DNA of 35,306 nt, taken from positions 1 through 35,306 of the forward strand of contig JAJKIP010000088.1 in the NCBI GenBank assembly GCA_021154405.1, in the 5' to 3' direction. The notes beneath the pieces are model-generated. The model was not told the origin of the DNA, made no database searches, and saw only the letters and a list, made by a program, of their open reading frames with translations. Numbering within the stretch: position 1 is the stretch's first letter; each line of letters opens with the position of its first letter. The position numbers and the translations under genes are program-made. Origin of the DNA: Segetibacter sp. (lineage in GTDB: Bacteria > Bacteroidota > Bacteroidia > Chitinophagales > Chitinophagaceae). Shown piece by piece: positions 15,568 to 24,128 of this stretch.

Positions 15568-18375
15568 TTATCTGAAATTGAACCACAGCACCAGCTTTAA
15601 TGCTCTTGCAGGGTCCTTCTCATAATCATAAAACCCGTATTTCATTCCCTGCGGGCCGGTAGATTCCTTTGTCTGGCTCTTGGTGCCAATTGCAGGAATT
15701 CCCTGCATAAAGGAAATATCACCAGAAGGAAATATGGGTTCATAGTTATGCCACTGATCAGTTTTCCATGTCGGGGTAAATAGTCGAAGAAACACATCTT
15801 CAGTTTCGGTGCCCACATAGAAAGAACGATTATCATTTAAAAAAAAGCGACTCCAGTACATATTGGCGTAATAGCCTTTGAATTCAGGATAGATCCAGGG
15901 ATACTCACCAGTCTCCGTTTTATTATAATCCTTTTTCCAGACACCAAACTGTCCTCCCTTCATCCGGTTTTTCCAAACCCTGTATGGGCCGTATCCCATA
16001 TATTCTACCTGCCTGATCCTGTTCTCCGGGAATGAAAAATTAATGCCCACCATTGTGGAATAGAATTCTGCTGGAAAATAGTTGACCTCCATTCTAACAA
16101 GGCCAGATGGATAAATGATCCATTGAAGGGTATTATAGCCCGACCTTCTATCAAACTTTGAGCTGATAATAATATCAGATCCGATCTGTCTGGCCGCAAG
16201 ACCAGAAAAATTATTGACTCCTTCCTGGATCACGGGTCCGTTATTAAATGGCAGAGACTTGTTTTCAACCTCAACTGCGGAAAGAATTCCGGTACTTTTT
16301 TGAAAGCTCAGTTTTACTCCTTTCGCAGTTACCACAAAGAGACTATCAGTCTCTATCAATTCCGGGACTTTGCTTCCATGATCCTTTGCCATATACCGGT
16401 TAAAATAGATTGGCTGGATCAACGGAAAACTTTTGGTCATTATTTCCCTGTTGAATTTGTCTTTAACTGTTATATACAATACCTGGAAGCCCATCCACCC
16501 TGCGGGAAGATTTACTTTCAAAATTCCCTTTTGAAGCGGTTTGATATCCGGCGCATTTATGGTTCCCTTAACTGAAGCCAGCTTCGGATCCCAGGATTTC
16601 AACTCATAACTGAATTTACATTGATTGATATTGGTAAAATGATACCGATTCTCGATTGGGAAGTTAGCATCCGAACCAGACGTTATTTCCTTTTCTTCAA
16701 AATGAACAGGGCTCCAGATGGCTTTGATGGCATAATAACTACCCTCTTTTTCATGATACGGTCCCATAATCCCATCTGCCGCACGAAATTTATCTGTATC
16801 CAGGGAATCATGCAGATCGCGTCTTACCACTCCCTGGTCAGCGAAATCCCACAAAAAGCCTCCCGCATATAAAGGTTTACGCCACATCATTTCCCAATAA
16901 TCTTCAAGACCGGCACCATGCCCTCCGTCAAACCATCCATGTAGAAACTCAGTTGGCATGATAATACTATGTCCATGGTCATAGTTCCCAATCCCATAGT
17001 CATACTGCCGATAATGCTGCGTTTCTATTCCGCCGTAATTTTCCCAGGGATGAACTACTCCCCGTTGCTGGATATCGTATTGATCAAACAACGTATCAAG
17101 TTCCAGGTTATGTCCACCCTCATTACCATTTGACCATAACACAATGGACGGATGGTTCACATCATGGTCAATCATTTCCTTTAGCAGTTTAGTTCCAGTA
17201 ACAGTAGAATAATGACCATGCCAGCCAGCCAGTTCATCCATAACAAATAGTCCCAGGGAATCACAGACATCCAGGAAATGATCATCGGGCGGATAATGGC
17301 TCATGCGAACTGCATTCATATTCATGTCTTTCATCAACAATACATCATCAATGCTTATCTTTTTACTGGTTGTTCTTCCGCTGGTTGGCCAGAACGAGTG
17401 ACGGTTCACTCCTTTCATTTTTACTTTTACCCCATTAACATAAATCCCGTCCCTGTATCTGATCTGTATGGTTCTGAATCCAAATTTCTGTTGGACCTTG
17501 TGAAGCGGGATGTCACGATTAACCAGGGTAAACTGCGCGGTATATAAGGCTGGTGATTCTGGAGTCCACAGTGCAGGAGAAATAACCCTGCCGTAATAAA
17601 TTAATGCAGTATCTCCTTCTTTTTCCTCCGATAAATACAAATTATTAATCAATTTTCCCTGCTGATTCAATATCTTGACGCTTACTCCAGTTATATTTTT
17701 ACCCTTTATATAAACTCTTGCTTTAAAGTCGCCGTTTGCTTTTGCATCAATAGCTAATCTTTCAATATGGTTCACAGGTAATGCCTCCAGCCATACAGGC
17801 CTGAATATCCCGCCGAAGATCCAGAAATCACCACTGCGCTCTGCTGCATTCACGCTTGCATCTGAGGAATGTTTGGAAACTTTTATCTCCAGTAAATTCT
17901 CTCCTTCGAAATTGAGCAGTTTTGAAATGTCATATTTAAATGCATAAAAAGCCCCGCGATGAGTTTCTCCGGCACTCTTCCCATTGATTTTTACTTCTGT
18001 ATCGGTCATTGACCCTTCAAATACAATATTCACCTGCTTATTCTTCCATTGCGCTGGTACGCGGAAACGATATTTATACATCCCCTGCTCCTTACCTCGC
18101 ACACTATCCGGTGAAAACCCATAATCATATTTACCAAAACCCTGCAATTCCCAACAGGAAGGAACAGGAATGGTAACCCATTTACCTGCACTCATTCCTC
18201 CCGTACAATAAAACTCCCAGGGTACTGTATTATCATTTCCGGTTCCTGAGAGATATAATTTTTCGGTTGATTGCGCGGCAAGCTCTCCCTGATCCTTTAT
18301 AATAAAGAATAGAGCGAGACCCAGGAATACCATCCTTTTCCTGCTTATATATTCTATAGCCTTCCGGCCTTTCAT
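15568..18375 (-). CDS. GH2 family beta-galactosidase-like enzyme
   Basis: A 935-residue exported retaining glycosidase of family GH2. The sandwich domain (residues about 60-200, with PVPSCWELQGFG), Ig-like domain and TIM barrel are in the usual order. The barrel shows MKGVNRHSFWP, the acid/base Glu419 in LWSNGNEGGH and the nucleophile Glu476 in IIMPTEFLHGW. The C-terminal region from about 670 (YMGYGPYRVWKNR near 790) matches the beta-galactosidase small-chain domain. The N-terminus is basic, then a hydrophobic stretch (MVFLGLALFFII) ending near LAAQ, so export is likely; the internal ATG at codon 15 is a possible start. GH2 includes beta-galactosidases, glucuronidases and arabinopyranosidases; galactose is the default guess. 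It lies 9 bases before the GH78 gene and 6 bases after the six-hairpin gene. Confidence 0.92.
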   Translation of the reverse strand: MKGRKAIEYISRKRMVFLGLALFFIIKDQGELAAQSTEKLYLSGTGNDNTVPWEFYCTGGMSAGKWVTIPVPSCWELQGFGKYDYGFSPDSVRGKEQGMYKYRFRVPAQWKNKQVNIVFEGSMTDTEVKINGKSAGETHRGAFYAFKYDISKLLNFEGENLLEIKVSKHSSDASVNAAERSGDFWIFGGIFRPVWLEALPVNHIERLAIDAKANGDFKARVYIKGKNITGVSVKILNQQGKLINNLYLSEEKEGDTALIYYGRVISPALWTPESPALYTAQFTLVNRDIPLHKVQQKFGFRTIQIRYRDGIYVNGVKVKMKGVNRHSFWPTSGRTTSKKISIDDVLLMKDMNMNAVRMSHYPPDDHFLDVCDSLGLFVMDELAGWHGHYSTVTGTKLLKEMIDHDVNHPSIVLWSNGNEGGHNLELDTLFDQYDIQQRGVVHPWENYGGIETQHYRQYDYGIGNYDHGHSIIMPTEFLHGWFDGGHGAGLEDYWEMMWRKPLYAGGFLWDFADQGVVRRDLHDSLDTDKFRAADGIMGPYHEKEGSYYAIKAIWSPVHFEEKEITSGSDANFPIENRYHFTNINQCKFSYELKSWDPKLASVKGTINAPDIKPLQKGILKVNLPAGWMGFQVLYITVKDKFNREIMTKSFPLIQPIYFNRYMAKDHGSKVPELIETDSLFVVTAKGVKLSFQKSTGILSAVEVENKSLPFNNGPVIQEGVNNFSGLAARQIGSDIIISSKFDRRSGYNTLQWIIYPSGLVRMEVNYFPAEFYSTMVGINFSFPENRIRQVEYMGYGPYRVWKNRMKGGQFGVWKKDYNKTETGEYPWIYPEFKGYYANMYWSRFFLNDNRSFYVGTETEDVFLRLFTPTWKTDQWHNYEPIFPSGDISFMQGIPAIGTKSQTKESTGPQGMKYGFYDYEKDPARALKLVLWFNFR

Positions 18376-18381
18376 TTTTAA

Positions 18382-19917
18382 TTAAAGGCTTGCCTCAATT
18401 TTACATAACACTTCTGCCCTTTTCAATAATTTTCCATTGGCGTATACACTTAGGCCTTTTCCTTTTTTATACTTCTGACCGCTCTTATCCCAGATAATAG
18501 TAATGATCTTACCATGATACAATACGTTATCCAGGCAAAACCAGTCCCATTTATTGGAAGGCAGCAGAGGATTTACTTCAATGATATTATCTGCTCTTGG
18601 CCGTAAACCAACCAGCCCCGTGATCAAAAGGTCATTAAAGGTTGAATGATTGTAATACCGGCTTCTTTCCTGGTCACCCTTTAGCCAGTAACCTGTTTTC
18701 TCATCCAGGTACTCACCTACATAAGGTTTGCCACGATAATACTGTGATTCCACATAGGTTTCCAGCAGATCAAAATAAAGGCTGTCTGTTACAGTCTTTT
18801 GCTGGTGATTATTCATCAGGTTGGCCATTGCCGTCAATGTTTGTGAAGTGGCAAATGGCCAAACAGCTCCATCCCATTCACAATTGCAGCAGCCATGCAT
18901 GCGAAATTGCGGATGGCTCCTGTCTGCCGTAGTTATTCCAAATGGCGCACAGAATTGTTTGGTATCTGCAAGGCTGGTCCAGGCCACATCATACTGCGCA
19001 TCAGGCATATTGAAGTACCAGGGAATAAAGCCTATTTCTTCTTTTACATTGGCGCTTGTATCTGCTTCCTTCAATACTTCAAAAAAGCGATGGTTATTAT
19101 TCCAGAGTTTCGCTTGTGTAAGCTGCTTGATACTATCAGCTTTCCTGTTATACAGGGCAGCAGTTTCTGGCTGATGAGCCAGGCTGGCGATAGATGCAAT
19201 TGCTTTTGCATTACCATACATATATCCATTGATGGAAGGTCTTGCATTCTTCTCCCGTCTTCCGCCACTGATCGTTTCTTCCATTGCATCCCTAACATCA
19301 TATTGCCAGAATAATCCGCCCGGCAATTTCTTATCATGCTCCCAGGCAGTATAGTCCGCTTCCAGATCTGGCAACAGGTTTACAACAAATGCAGCGTTGT
19401 TGTTGACAAGGTACCGGTTATAAATAGCATCGCTAGCCCAGCTACTGTACGCGCGCAATTTACTCATGGGCCTTCCCTCATTGCCACGGAACCATACCAT
19501 AATATTGTTGTCAAGGTAACGCTGGTCGTGCAACCACCTGCCTTCGTAAATATGATGTCCCAGGGCACTGCTGATCATATTGTATTTATCAGCATAATTC
19601 CGCTGGATAAGGAACTCTGTAAAAACAAAGCCTTTCTCAGTTTTCTTTATATGCTTACGAATGGTCCACCAGCGATAATAAAATATCTCCTCAAAATTCT
19701 GTTGAGGACATTCAAACAGGGGAATATTCTTTTGCATCCACTGCCATGCACTGTCGTTTGGAATGGCCTGCTTTATATTCTCATCCTCCATCCTGTTGAA
19801 GTAATCGACATAATGCTTAAATGATGCGGCTTTTAATACAAGTGGTTTGCTAATCTGGCTAAATCCCTGGCTTACCAGGCAGATACCAGTCAGTAATATG
19901 ATTAACCGCTTCTTCAT
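18382..19917 (-). CDS. Exported six-hairpin (alpha/alpha)6 glycosidase-like protein
   Basis: A 511-residue exported protein (signal MKKRLIILLTGICLVSQGFS) that folds as an (alpha/alpha)6-barrel glycosidase, closest in look to the MGH1-like/GH63-like group. Marks include MVWFRGNEGRPMSKLRAYSSW, GLFWQYDVRDAMEETISGG (candidate acidic residues), NGYMYGNAKA, and CCNCEWDGAVWPFATSQTL, an aromatic-rich barrel segment with a Cys cluster. A C-terminal beta-sandwich follows (EVNPLLP onward). I cannot assign a CAZy family with certainty. Its ATG overlaps the preceding gene's TGA by 4 bases (ATGA), so it is probably co-translated with the propeller protein. It likely trims a side-chain sugar after the propeller enzyme has acted. 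Confidence 0.85.
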   Translation of the reverse strand: MKKRLIILLTGICLVSQGFSQISKPLVLKAASFKHYVDYFNRMEDENIKQAIPNDSAWQWMQKNIPLFECPQQNFEEIFYYRWWTIRKHIKKTEKGFVFTEFLIQRNYADKYNMISSALGHHIYEGRWLHDQRYLDNNIMVWFRGNEGRPMSKLRAYSSWASDAIYNRYLVNNNAAFVVNLLPDLEADYTAWEHDKKLPGGLFWQYDVRDAMEETISGGRREKNARPSINGYMYGNAKAIASIASLAHQPETAALYNRKADSIKQLTQAKLWNNNHRFFEVLKEADTSANVKEEIGFIPWYFNMPDAQYDVAWTSLADTKQFCAPFGITTADRSHPQFRMHGCCNCEWDGAVWPFATSQTLTAMANLMNNHQQKTVTDSLYFDLLETYVESQYYRGKPYVGEYLDEKTGYWLKGDQERSRYYNHSTFNDLLITGLVGLRPRADNIIEVNPLLPSNKWDWFCLDNVLYHGKIITIIWDKSGQKYKKGKGLSVYANGKLLKRAEVLCKIEASL

Positions 19918-21746
19918 TTGCCGGCAGCTGTTTTAAGATAATCTATCGAATAAACTGCTTCCTTATCCTTTGCATTTGGATTAGGCAGATCATACATTTG
20001 ATCAGTGGGAGTATCAGCATCAGGGAAGCGACGAGCAATACCTGTCCGGAATACAATTCGCTCCACGCTTTCAACTGGGGCAAAGCATAAATTATTGATC
20101 GGGTTCTTTCCATTTATGCTAACTGTAAAGAAGCGTGTGGAAGTATTCAGGTCAATTTTAAATGAAACCGGCTTTCCTGCCTCATATTTTCCTACGGCTC
20201 TGTTCCTGTATCCCGCTTTGCTGAGAATATTTCCGGTAGAATCAAATACCAGACGCAGGCAGGGAGTACCTTTTGCGTCCACCAATTCAATTTCCAGCCC
20301 TCCATAGCTGTTTTGTTTAGGCGTAATAACAAACTCTGCTGTCAATCTTTTTGAAACGGGAAATATCCTTTCTGCCTTTGCAAAATCAAATGGATCACTG
20401 TCTTTCAGTACCAGTGCTTTCCCATTACCATTCTTCTCAATGCTTACATTACACCAGAGCGGACTGTAGATATTCCAGTTAGCCAATTCATCTCCGTCTT
20501 TCATGGAACCAAAAACATCATTAACATGTTCAGTAGCCTTATCCCTTACTGGCACAGGTATCCTGCTGATCCAGATATCTTCCTTATTCATGCTATAAGT
20601 CACCCATACATTTCCATCGGGAGGCGTTCCATCCATTTCCTGTATACCTCGTACATATTGCGGGCCGTAGGATTTATAAGCTCCGCCATAACGTAATGAG
20701 GTGATCTCCCCATTTACCAGTAGCAGATTCTTATAATTCAAACCATCATCACTAACGGATAATGCCAGTGGCCAACGGAATTCTGAAGGATTATACACCG
20801 TTACATATTTACCATCACTCGTCCTTTGCGCCCATATCTTGGCATTTGCATTTACAAAACCTGGGCCTCTGACAGGGCTATATTGCCAGGTCTTTCCCTC
20901 ATCTTTTGTAATACTCGTTAACGCATATTTCCAGAACCCAACGGCTCTGCCGTCTGGAAGGTGATAATAGCTTAATGCCTTAAAATCCATTTTCAGTGGG
21001 ATCAGGGGATCATTCCGGTCTGCCTCTTCTACCATCTGCTGCATCAATAAAGGTGTGGATAGTATTTCCTCACAGGCAGCTACCAATCCTTTATCCTTCG
21101 AAGTCTTAAAAAAAGGATAGTCAGTGTTCTTTTCAGAAAAATCATGGTTGTAACGGAGAAAATAGATCGGGCCATAGGTTCCATCTGCTTTTATCTCCCG
21201 TATTACACGACCAATTCCATTTCCATCATTCGGATCATCTCCTTTACCCAGTGCAATGCCGTAATAAGCCAGCGCAAATAATCTTTTGCTTTTGGCTGTA
21301 TAGAATCCAATTCGCTGGTGCATTACTGCATCTGTATTATGGGCAGTGTCCTTTTCTCCTTTCTTTACAAATCCATCTGGTATCCTGTAAGGAGGAAATA
21401 GCACAACAGGGTCTGTCCAATGATAACCATCCTTTGAAGTTTGCAATACTGTGCGACCAGGTGGTACATGTTCCCCAACCGGATTGGAAAGAAATTCGAG
21501 ATAATAAGTATTGTTCCAGTATGCGAGCATCGGAGCATGGTTATACGTCCAGTTATTGGTAGTATTACTCCTATTTGCCCGCATGGTCTGTATATTATGT
21601 ACACCAATGGCAGGACTTAGTTGCCCATGATGATAATCTACATTCACCAGGGTTTTACCAGTATATCTTGCCGTGTCCTGGGCATTAACATATAATACCA
21701 GAACTGTTGCAATTGTAATAGCCAGTATTCTGAATAAATTCCTCAT
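19914..21746 (-). CDS. Exported beta-propeller protein, GH145/PL42-like by appearance
   Basis: A 610-residue exported protein: signal peptide (MRNLFRILAITIATVLVLYV), a beta-propeller of sialidase-like blades at about 40-415, and a C-terminal beta-sandwich at about 425-605. The first blade has TYNHAPMLAYWNNTYYLEFL and SNPVGEHVPPGRTVLQTSKD, with conserved-looking His70 and His93, and later blades carry TKDEGKTW and SVSDDGLNY-type Asp-box motifs. From memory this layout recalls GH145/PL42 (rhamnose-alpha-1,4-glucuronate-cleaving propellers), but no alignment was possible. If right, it would cut Rha-GlcA caps, fitting a rhamnose-rich pectin or arabinogalactan. It is coupled by ATGA overlaps to both neighbours (GH43-like and six-hairpin genes). 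An exo-sialidase-like or non-catalytic role is the alternative. Confidence 0.8.
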   Translation of the reverse strand: MRNLFRILAITIATVLVLYVNAQDTARYTGKTLVNVDYHHGQLSPAIGVHNIQTMRANRSNTTNNWTYNHAPMLAYWNNTYYLEFLSNPVGEHVPPGRTVLQTSKDGYHWTDPVVLFPPYRIPDGFVKKGEKDTAHNTDAVMHQRIGFYTAKSKRLFALAYYGIALGKGDDPNDGNGIGRVIREIKADGTYGPIYFLRYNHDFSEKNTDYPFFKTSKDKGLVAACEEILSTPLLMQQMVEEADRNDPLIPLKMDFKALSYYHLPDGRAVGFWKYALTSITKDEGKTWQYSPVRGPGFVNANAKIWAQRTSDGKYVTVYNPSEFRWPLALSVSDDGLNYKNLLLVNGEITSLRYGGAYKSYGPQYVRGIQEMDGTPPDGNVWVTYSMNKEDIWISRIPVPVRDKATEHVNDVFGSMKDGDELANWNIYSPLWCNVSIEKNGNGKALVLKDSDPFDFAKAERIFPVSKRLTAEFVITPKQNSYGGLEIELVDAKGTPCLRLVFDSTGNILSKAGYRNRAVGKYEAGKPVSFKIDLNTSTRFFTVSINGKNPINNLCFAPVESVERIVFRTGIARRFPDADTPTDQMYDLPNPNAKDKEAVYSIDYLKTAAGK

Positions 21747-22684
21747 CCCTGCTTTGAATATTTAATTAAATGCTTCACTATCTTTTTTTTAACTGTGAGT
21801 ATAGTACCATGTTTATGTCCTTTGGGAACAGAAACCTCATTGGTTATATCCCGGAAATTCACAAAATCATGGGTAATTGCTGCGCCGTAAATACTTTTCC
21901 GGTAGGAATCATAATAGATCAGCCAGTTATCTTTGACTTTTACAACAGCCGGTCCTTCCGTAAACTGCTCCGTAAAAGGTTTAGATACGTTTGTATAGGG
22001 CCCCAACGCTGAATTGGAAAAAGCTACTTTGATATCGCGTTCCGGTCTCGTATTATCTTTCAACACCAATACATAATCATGCTGCCCTTTCTTCAGGATC
22101 ACACAATCAATTACACTGAATTTGGGATCAAGAAACAAACGTGTTGGTGTGAATGACTGAAAATCCTTTGTAGTGGTCACATATATCCGGTGATTATTGC
22201 TGTCTGGTTCAATCCCTTTTTCAAATCTGCCGGGAATTGCAGATGCCCATATAATAATGAATTGCTTACTGGCATCATCATAAAAAAGTTCCGGTGCCCA
22301 CACATTTACTGTATTGGGCTCATATTCCATTGCCGGTATCATTTTCTCATCACTCCAGTGGATCAGGTCTTTTGAAGAAGCATAACCAAATCCTTTATCT
22401 CCTCGCCAGCTGCTGGTCCATACCAGGTGAAATATGCCATCTGGCCCCTGTACCATCGACGGATCACGCATTACTTTTTGATTGCCGATCGACGGCTTCA
22501 GGAATACCGTATCCAGGTCAGTCCAGTGATAACCATTATAACTGTACAGCATTCTTAACCCCTGATCCGCTGGCTCATGAAAGGAAGTGAATAGATAGAC
22601 CTTTGATGAGCAGGAACACAATAATACAACAGCCATAAGGCTGGTAAATATTGCCAAATTTCTGCCTCTTCTGCCTGGTCTCAT
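21743..22684 (-). CDS. GH43-like five-bladed propeller lipoprotein
   Basis: A 313-residue predicted lipoprotein. The signal MAVVLLCSCSS suggests lipidation at Cys25 (LCSC). The mature part has GH43-type marks: VMRDPSMVQGPDGIFHLVWT with base candidate Asp74, VNVWAPELFYDD in blade 2, VIDCVIL with Asp193 as the pKa-modulating residue, and FTEGPAVV with acid candidate Glu243. This points to a glycosidase acting on arabinose, xylose or galactose side chains, anchored in the outer or inner membrane. It is short for GH43, with no accessory domain. Its stop overlaps the start of the propeller gene by 4 bases. The ATG at 22684 is directly preceded by AAAAAGGA. Substrate not assigned. Confidence 0.85.
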   Translation of the reverse strand: MRPGRRGRNLAIFTSLMAVVLLCSCSSKVYLFTSFHEPADQGLRMLYSYNGYHWTDLDTVFLKPSIGNQKVMRDPSMVQGPDGIFHLVWTSSWRGDKGFGYASSKDLIHWSDEKMIPAMEYEPNTVNVWAPELFYDDASKQFIIIWASAIPGRFEKGIEPDSNNHRIYVTTTKDFQSFTPTRLFLDPKFSVIDCVILKKGQHDYVLVLKDNTRPERDIKVAFSNSALGPYTNVSKPFTEQFTEGPAVVKVKDNWLIYYDSYRKSIYGAAITHDFVNFRDITNEVSVPKGHKHGTILTVKKKIVKHLIKYSKQG

Positions 22685-22696
22685 TCCTTTTTCTTT

Positions 22697-24082
22697 TTAA
22701 TTCAGTTTTTCCAAAACCAGTACCCAGTCATTTCCATTTTCTTCTGTTCCAGGTGGATCAAATGTTCCAACCCCTGTATTTCCGATTGTACCGGTATCAA
22801 TTTTTTTTCCAGAGCGGGGATCAAACCAGTATGCCTTCAGTGTTTTTCCCGCAAGCTTACCCATTTGTACCTGAATTATCCGGCCGGTGTAAGTATATAA
22901 TAGGGCGTAATCCTTACCCCGCATAGCGGCCACTCTTTGATATTGTTCCCCATTATTTACAACAAGGCTTTGATCAGGCACCCTGTCAAAATAGGAATGG
23001 GATAATAACAGCTGTTTAAGGTATTGAACCTGTGAAGCCCCAGGTGAATGTATTTTTTCCTTCCAGGAACCTTTTACATCATAGTTGGCATCAGCATCGC
23101 CTGGTTTATGAAATTGCATTACTGAATTTTCACCATAAGTAAAACCGGCACCGCCTGCAAATACTTCCCAGTAAGCATACCGGCGAACGTCTGCTGCCGT
23201 CCATTTCGGACGGCTGTAATCATGAAGGCCCTGCGGAATGTTTTCATAAGAAGGTTCTCCATCCATCGTAGGTTTAACAGGCTTTAATGCATAATCTGCC
23301 TGAACATATTTCCAGTTATCTTCCCCATAATGATTTGGCTCACCAGTTGTTGTATCCTGGCTGTAATTCCGGTGACCGCTCTGAAACATATTGAAATCAA
23401 GCCAGGTTTCTTTGTGAAACCATTCTGAAGAAGACGCTCTTCCCCTGGGGTGGTAGGTTTGCAAGTGATTGGGATCGAACCTCTTTATGGTTGTACCAAT
23501 CATCTTCCAAACTCCAATTGAATCAGTCCCTTTTATATCACCCCCATTCAACCACACAATGTTACTTCTGTCCTTAAAACGCAGTGCAAGGAATCTGGCA
23601 TAGACCGCAGCCTGTTTAACACTAACTTTCCCGCTTTTTACAATGCTTCCCCAAACAGGCACCAATCCCACATATAGTCCTCTTTTGGCAGCTTCATCAA
23701 TTATATAATCAACGTGGTCCCAATAATCATACGCTTTTGTATCCCTGTAATCATTGCCCGGCGTGATCAATGGTTTTGATACATCCCCATTTTCCAGCGC
23801 CGGATCTCCATATACATTTTTTTCATTTGCTTCATGCAATACCATTACCTGGATCAAATTGAAACCCTGGTCCTTTCTAGTCTGGAGGTATTCAACTGCA
23901 TCTTCCCGTGAGGTTTTTGAAAATAATAACCAGCCTGTATCCCCCAGCCAGAAAAAAGGTTTGCCATCTTTTGTTTGAAAGAATCGTTTATTGGAGGATA
24001 TGGAAAGCGCCTGCAATGGTTTAACCTGTGCATTTGTATACAGGCACAAAAGTATTCCACCTGCTATAAACAGCTTTTTCAT
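22697..24082 (-). CDS. GH140-type glycosidase (apiosidase family, DUF4038 plus C-terminal sandwich)
   Basis: A 461-residue exported enzyme (signal MKKLFIAGGILLCLYTNAQV) resembling GH140. The DUF4038-type TIM barrel opens with GKPFFWLGDTGWLLFSKTSR, and the candidate catalytic pair is Asp182 in IVWLNGGDIKG and Glu276 in TMDGEPSYEN, close in spacing to the published apiosidase BT1012. A small C-terminal beta domain (putative collagen-binding-type) covers about 375-461. GH140 was defined by release of apiose side chains of rhamnogalacturonan II, so its presence is the strongest hint towards RG-II-type pectin; related proteins of this fold may have other specificities. The gene follows the 1063-residue gene after a 46-base gap containing a short palindromic element. 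Confidence 0.88.
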   Translation of the reverse strand: MKKLFIAGGILLCLYTNAQVKPLQALSISSNKRFFQTKDGKPFFWLGDTGWLLFSKTSREDAVEYLQTRKDQGFNLIQVMVLHEANEKNVYGDPALENGDVSKPLITPGNDYRDTKAYDYWDHVDYIIDEAAKRGLYVGLVPVWGSIVKSGKVSVKQAAVYARFLALRFKDRSNIVWLNGGDIKGTDSIGVWKMIGTTIKRFDPNHLQTYHPRGRASSSEWFHKETWLDFNMFQSGHRNYSQDTTTGEPNHYGEDNWKYVQADYALKPVKPTMDGEPSYENIPQGLHDYSRPKWTAADVRRYAYWEVFAGGAGFTYGENSVMQFHKPGDADANYDVKGSWKEKIHSPGASQVQYLKQLLLSHSYFDRVPDQSLVVNNGEQYQRVAAMRGKDYALLYTYTGRIIQVQMGKLAGKTLKAYWFDPRSGKKIDTGTIGNTGVGTFDPPGTEENGNDWVLVLEKLN

Positions 24083-24097
24083 TCAGATTATTATGAT

Positions 24098-24127
24098 TAC
24101 TATAGTATTGTCCCGATAGCTATCAGG
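24098..24127. repeat. Two short palindromes between genes
   Basis: The 46-base spacer between the 1063-aa gene and the GH140 gene holds a 10-bp palindrome TACTATAGTA (24098-24107) and, 4 bases on, an imperfect 16-bp palindrome CCCGATAGCTATCAGG (24112-24127) whose core GATAGCTATC is perfect. As RNA the second could form a small hairpin. It resembles short repeated palindromes scattered in Bacteroidota genomes, but only one copy is in this window. Confidence 0.5.
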
Positions 24128-24128
24128 A

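Noticed and set aside
19336-19824. 162-codon open frame on the plus strand
   Set aside because: It lies wholly opposite the six-hairpin gene, has no recognisable domain, and its composition reads as a shadow of the minus-strand gene.
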